Assembly: GCA_013331925.1 (NCBI GenBank)
Contig: DUFJ01000003.1
Location: forward strand, 1 to 8,906
Source of the DNA: Candidatus Iainarchaeum sp.
GTDB taxonomy: Archaea; Iainarchaeota; Iainarchaeia; Iainarchaeales; UBA10191
Reading direction: 5' to 3'
Length of the DNA stretch: 8,906 nt
Both the position numbers and the translations under genes were made by a program. This document shows positions 6,169-8,906 of the stretch, piece by piece. Under the pieces are notes generated by a model, which was not told the origin of the DNA, made no database searches, and saw only the letters and a list, made by a program, of their open reading frames with translations. Each line of letters starts with the position of its first letter. Position 1 is the first letter of the stretch.

Positions 6169-6915
6169 GTGTTTCTGAAAAAAACTCTGAAATTATACCT
6201 TGCAAACAGGAAAGCTGCTTTAGTGTTTGGAATACTGCTTGTTTTCGTAGCATTGTTCATCCAGTTAAGCAATGTTTTCGCTTCCTCAGGCAGCATTTTC
6301 TTCAACTATTCAATCCCAGAGCAAGGCCTTGCTGTCCTGATTGGGGAGGCAATACTCCTTGCAATCTTCCTTGCACTATACTCCGCGTTCGTGAGCGTGA
6401 TAGTTTTTTCTGTAAGAGGCGAAATGTCGCACGTTAGAATCCACTTTTACCTTAGGGAAATGCTTGAAAAGTTTGCCTTGAGGATTTTCGCGTTCTACTT
6501 CCTTCTTGTTGCAGTGCTTTCAATACTTGGGTTTTTGCTCTTGACTGCCGGAGCGAGCATTGCAAGCATAAACCTCCTGCTTTTGATAGTGAGCGTTTTC
6601 CTAATCTTTGTTCCGCAATCCATAGTGATTGACGAAAAGGGATTAAGGAGAGCGGTCTATAACAATTTTGAATTCATACTTTCAAACATTCCGGCATTCA
6701 TCCTGGTAATTGTTGTTTCCTCAATAATCCTGCTCGCAATTCCCTTGGTTGAATTATTCTTTGACCAGTTCAACTACATGGGCTTTTTAGTTTCGATAAT
6801 AATAGTGCTTCTCTTCGCTGTTCCTTTCATCGAAACGTTAAAAACCCAGCTGTACATGCTCAAGTATGGAATGGTAAAAGCGCACCACTCCTTCGAGCTC
6901 AAGTACAAGCTTTGA
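6169..6915 (+). CDS. Six-helix integral membrane protein of unknown function
   Basis: A 248-residue, very hydrophobic protein. Six probable transmembrane segments are at about 16-36, 55-82, 104-127, 132-154, 171-196 and 203-223. Basic residues at the N-terminus (KKTLKLYLANRK) and C-terminus (ending KYKL) place both ends inside. The cytoplasmic loop after helix 4 reads FVPQSIVIDEKGLRRAV (147-163). That layout, a proline-ended helix then an acidic-glycine turn and an amphipathic helix, recalls the broad group of archaeal and bacterial multi-pass proteins with repeated domain-of-unknown-function halves. I offer this as a loose resemblance only. No catalytic motif, cysteine or transporter signature is visible. 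The start is GTG at 6169, supported by the purine run just upstream. It sits 54 bases after the methylthiotransferase and 79 bases before the Lrp gene, and appears to have its own promoter. Confidence 0.8.
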   Translation: MFLKKTLKLYLANRKAALVFGILLVFVALFIQLSNVFASSGSIFFNYSIPEQGLAVLIGEAILLAIFLALYSAFVSVIVFSVRGEMSHVRIHFYLREMLEKFALRIFAFYFLLVAVLSILGFLLLTAGASIASINLLLLIVSVFLIFVPQSIVIDEKGLRRAVYNNFEFILSNIPAFILVIVVSSIILLAIPLVELFFDQFNYMGFLVSIIIVLLFAVPFIETLKTQLYMLKYGMVKAHHSFELKYKL

Positions 6916-6931
6916 TTTAGGTTTTTAATCA

Positions 6932-6970
6932 GCTTTAAAAAGCAGGGATTGAGAAAGAATACTTTTTTAT
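6932..6970 (+). promoter_or_regulatory. Promoter region of the Lrp/AsnC gene, with a 12-base palindrome
   Basis: Two TATA-like candidates are present. GCTTTAAAAAGC (6932-6943) has GCTTT and AAAGC arms around AA and shares the GCTTTAAA core with the rfcS and left-edge promoters; it would give a leader of about 30 bases. CTTTTTTAT (6962-6970) is centred about 28 bases from the ATG and would give a leaderless mRNA. No Shine-Dalgarno sequence precedes the ATG, which favours the second. The palindrome could then be an operator for autoregulation, common for Lrp proteins; this is inference. Confidence 0.4.
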
Positions 6971-6994
6971 TCGGTTTCGTTCAGAAAATAACTC

Positions 6995-7468
6995 ATGAGT
7001 TTGACTCTTGACAAGATAGACTATTTGATTCTGCAAAAGCTCCTGGATGATGGAAGAGCGAGCTTTTCAGCAATAGCGCGAGAAACAAACCTTACAGACG
7101 TTGCGATAAAAAAGAGAGTGGAAAGGCTCAAGAGAAAAGGCATAATCCAAAATGTCGCTGCCAACCTGAATTATAAAATTTTAGGGTATGAAAACCCGAT
7201 TTTCGTGCAGTTAAGGACCGAGATGAGCAAGAGTCGAGAGATAATGAGGAAAATGCAAGAGCTTGACTATGTTTTAGAACTCCAGCAAGTGCTTGGAGAG
7301 TACAACCTTCTTGCAAAAGTCGTTGTCCCAAGCCTTGAGACAGCTGAAGGATTCATAAGCAGGCTCTCAAACCTTGATGGCGTGATAGACATGAAAACAA
7401 TGGTGGTATTGCAGGAAATGAAAAAGACAAGCGCTCTCCCAAGCCAGGTATTGCAGAAAAAACTCTGA
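6995..7468 (+). CDS. Lrp/AsnC family transcriptional regulator
   Basis: A 157-residue DNA-binding regulator of the feast/famine type, expected to form dimers and higher oligomers. The N-terminal AsnC-type helix-turn-helix covers about 3-52, beginning LDKIDYLILQKL and containing FSAIARETNLTDVAIKKRVE (24-43), with the recognition helix near 34-46. The C-terminal RAM ligand-binding domain covers about 66-140, including FVQLRTEM (70-77) and the effector-loop region GEYNLLAKV (101-109). Many members have Asp where this protein has N104, so the effector may differ or be absent. Length and domain order are normal. The best-studied relatives respond to amino acids, but nothing here identifies the ligand or targets. 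The gene stands alone, 79 bases after the preceding gene and 64 before topA, with promoter-like boxes on both sides. Confidence 0.93.
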   Translation: MSLTLDKIDYLILQKLLDDGRASFSAIARETNLTDVAIKKRVERLKRKGIIQNVAANLNYKILGYENPIFVQLRTEMSKSREIMRKMQELDYVLELQQVLGEYNLLAKVVVPSLETAEGFISRLSNLDGVIDMKTMVVLQEMKKTSALPSQVLQKKL

Positions 7469-7486
7469 ATTTTCCAATTCCTTCTG

Positions 7487-7495
7487 TTTTTTAAA
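7487..7495 (+). promoter_or_regulatory. T-run that may end the Lrp transcript and serve as the topA TATA box
   Basis: TTTTTTAAA begins 18 bases after the Lrp stop. Six T residues are a plausible archaeal termination signal, and TTTTTAAAT is a plausible TATA box centred about 41 bases before the topA ATG at 7533. That would start transcription near 7518, where AAAGG (7518-7522) could act as a weak ribosome binding site. Confidence 0.35.
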
Positions 7496-7532
7496 TTCTA
7501 ACCATTCTAAAACTTCCAAAGGCGCAAAAAGC

Positions 7533-8906
7533 ATGCAGCTAATAATTGCGGAAAAGAACATCGCAGGCCAGAGGATTGCGGAACTGCTTGCGGAAGGCAA
7601 AATTTCCTCAAGCAGGGAGGCAGGGGCACAGCTTTACACATTCTCAAAAAACAAGGAGGCCTTTGAGCTCATTCCATTAAGAGGCCACATTGTAGAACTG
7701 GACTTTCCCCCAGAGTACAAAAACTGGTACGGCACAGACCTGAAAAGCCTGGCGAAGGCGGAAATAAGATACGAGCCTTCGGAAAAACAGATTGCAAACC
7801 TGCTGGAAAAGAAAGGGAGAGAGGCGGAAAAAGTCATTATCGCAACAGACGCTGACAGGGAAGGAGAGAGCATTGGCGCGGAAGCCTTGAGGTTCCTGAA
7901 AGAAGCAAACCCGAAAATAAAAGAAGAGAGGGCTTTCTTTTCAGCCATAACCCCGAAAGAAATAAGCCATGCTTTTGAAAACCTGCAAAAATTTGATTAC
8001 AACCTGGCAGATTCAGCAGACTCAAGGAGAGAGATAGACCTAATTTGGGGCGCTGTTCTTACAAGATTCATAAGCTTAATGAGTGGAAGGACAGGGAAAG
8101 AATTCCTTTCAGTGGGAAGAGTGCAGACTCCAACTTTAGCCTTGGTTGTGGACAGGGAGAAAGAAAGGAGAGCGTTCAAGCCAATTCCGTACTGGGAGCT
8201 TAAGGCAATCCTTGAAAAAGACTTGCAAAAGTTTGAAGCATTGCACAAGCAAGCCAGATTCCTGAACGAAGAGGAAGCAAAAAAAGCTTTCGAGAACGCG
8301 AGCAAAGCAGAATTTGGAACAGTGCAAAAAATCGAAAAAAGCAAGCGCAGGCTTTCAAAGCCAATTCCGTTCAACACTACAGAATTTTTAAGGGCAGCCT
8401 CAAGCATTGGGGTTTCTCCAGGAGAGGCAATGAATCTTGCGGAACAGCTTTACATGCAAGGCTTCATAAGCTACCCAAGGACAGACAATACAGCATATCC
8501 TGCATCCATAGACTTGAAGGAAATACTGAATGCATTGCTGAACACTGAATTCTCAAAGCTTGCGGAAAAAATACTGTCAAAAGGAAAGCTAGAGCCTTCA
8601 AGAGGGAAAGAGACAAAAGACCATCCCCCAATACACCCTGAACTTCCTGCAGCAAAAAGCAGGCTTAGCGAAAGGCAGTGGAAAGTCTACGAGCTTATAG
8701 TGAGAAGGTTTTTGGCAACTCTCTCTGAAGATTGCGAGACAGAAAACTTGAACGCGGAGATAGAACTTAACAAAGAACCATTCATAGCGAAAGGCCAGCT
8801 GATTGCAAAGCTTGGGTGGAAGGAATTCTACCCTTACTCCACTATTTCAGAGATAAGGCTTCCGGAATTAAAAGAAGGGGACAAATGCAAGAAAATAAAA
8901 CTAGGC
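7533..8906 (+). CDS. topA: DNA topoisomerase I, archaeal type IA, 3' end missing
   Basis: The first 458 residues of a type IA topoisomerase, which relaxes negative supercoils by cutting one strand through a 5'-phosphotyrosine link. The frame is open to the last base. The TOPRIM domain starts at residue 1 with LIIAEKNIAGQRIA (3-16; catalytic E7) and carries the metal-binding TDADREGE at 105-112 (D106, D108, E110). GRVQTPTLALVVDREKER (195-212) follows. The catalytic tyrosine is Y314 in GFISYPRTDN (310-319), and HPPIHPE at 364-370 is a conserved family block. The EKNIA opening is more like archaeal topoisomerase I than bacterial TopA or topoisomerase III. Archaeal members are usually about 650-850 residues from memory, so the last core segments and any zinc-finger tail lie beyond the window. 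The ATG at 7533 is chosen because the TOPRIM strand begins directly after it. Confidence 0.95.
   Translation, partial: MQLIIAEKNIAGQRIAELLAEGKISSSREAGAQLYTFSKNKEAFELIPLRGHIVELDFPPEYKNWYGTDLKSLAKAEIRYEPSEKQIANLLEKKGREAEKVIIATDADREGESIGAEALRFLKEANPKIKEERAFFSAITPKEISHAFENLQKFDYNLADSADSRREIDLIWGAVLTRFISLMSGRTGKEFLSVGRVQTPTLALVVDREKERRAFKPIPYWELKAILEKDLQKFEALHKQARFLNEEEAKKAFENASKAEFGTVQKIEKSKRRLSKPIPFNTTEFLRAASSIGVSPGEAMNLAEQLYMQGFISYPRTDNTAYPASIDLKEILNALLNTEFSKLAEKILSKGKLEPSRGKETKDHPPIHPELPAAKSRLSERQWKVYELIVRRFLATLSEDCETENLNAEIELNKEPFIAKGQLIAKLGWKEFYPYSTISEIRLPELKEGDKCKKIKLG

Noticed and set aside
6115..7532. tRNA or other structured RNA in the short gaps between the last four genes
   Set aside because: The gaps are 54, 79 and 64 bases, AT-rich, and contain no T-loop (GTTCGA-type) sequence or cloverleaf arms.
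7634..8407. Several minus-strand open frames opposite topA
   Set aside because: They are serine- and leucine-rich shadows of a strongly conserved topoisomerase frame, mutually overlapping and without promoter or ribosome binding signals.
1..8906. Mobile element, defence system or CRISPR array
   Set aside because: No transposase, integrase, terminal repeats, direct-repeat array or defence-type gene was found; all recognisable genes are housekeeping.

Overview
The window looks like ordinary chromosomal DNA from an archaeon, most likely a small-genome (DPANN-type) lineage. The evidence is gene content: an Nre-family repair protein, an archaeal replication factor C small subunit, an archaeal/eukaryotic-type t6A methylthiotransferase, an Lrp/AsnC regulator and an archaeal-type topoisomerase IA. 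Short AT-rich TATA-like boxes about 27-60 bases upstream of starts, and mRNAs that look leaderless or have very short leaders, fit as well. The threonyl-tRNA synthetase is bacterial in type and lacks the TGS domain, a compact form I associate from memory with reduced-genome lineages. Placement below archaea is inference; I cannot name a phylum.

Layout, left to right. Bases 1-35 hold the first 11 codons of a gene on the minus strand. Bases 36-185 are intergenic and carry an unusual chain of mutually exclusive inverted repeats built on TGTCAAA. thrS (minus, 186-1940) and nreA (plus, 2005-3234) diverge from a 64-base spacer with one shared TATA-like box. nreA converges with rfcS (minus, 3245-4231) across 10 bases. 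rfcS diverges from a small unknown membrane protein (plus, 4302-4847) across a 70-base spacer with a TATA-like quasi-palindrome exactly midway between the two start codons. Then, all on plus, come the methylthiotransferase (4864-6114), an unknown six-helix membrane protein (6169-6915), an Lrp/AsnC regulator (6995-7468) and topoisomerase I (7533 to the end, cut by the window edge).

The genes fall into two themes. DNA maintenance: the Nre protein ends in a PCNA-interaction motif, RfcS belongs to the PCNA loader, and TopA handles supercoils. Translation fidelity: ThrS charges and proofreads tRNA-Thr, and the methylthiotransferase modifies t6A37 in ANN-decoding tRNAs. The two membrane proteins have no assigned function.

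I found no tRNA, rRNA, CRISPR array, insertion sequence or defence system. The least explained item is the repeat chain at 93-167; the two membrane proteins are next. No gap between genes exceeds 300 bases.
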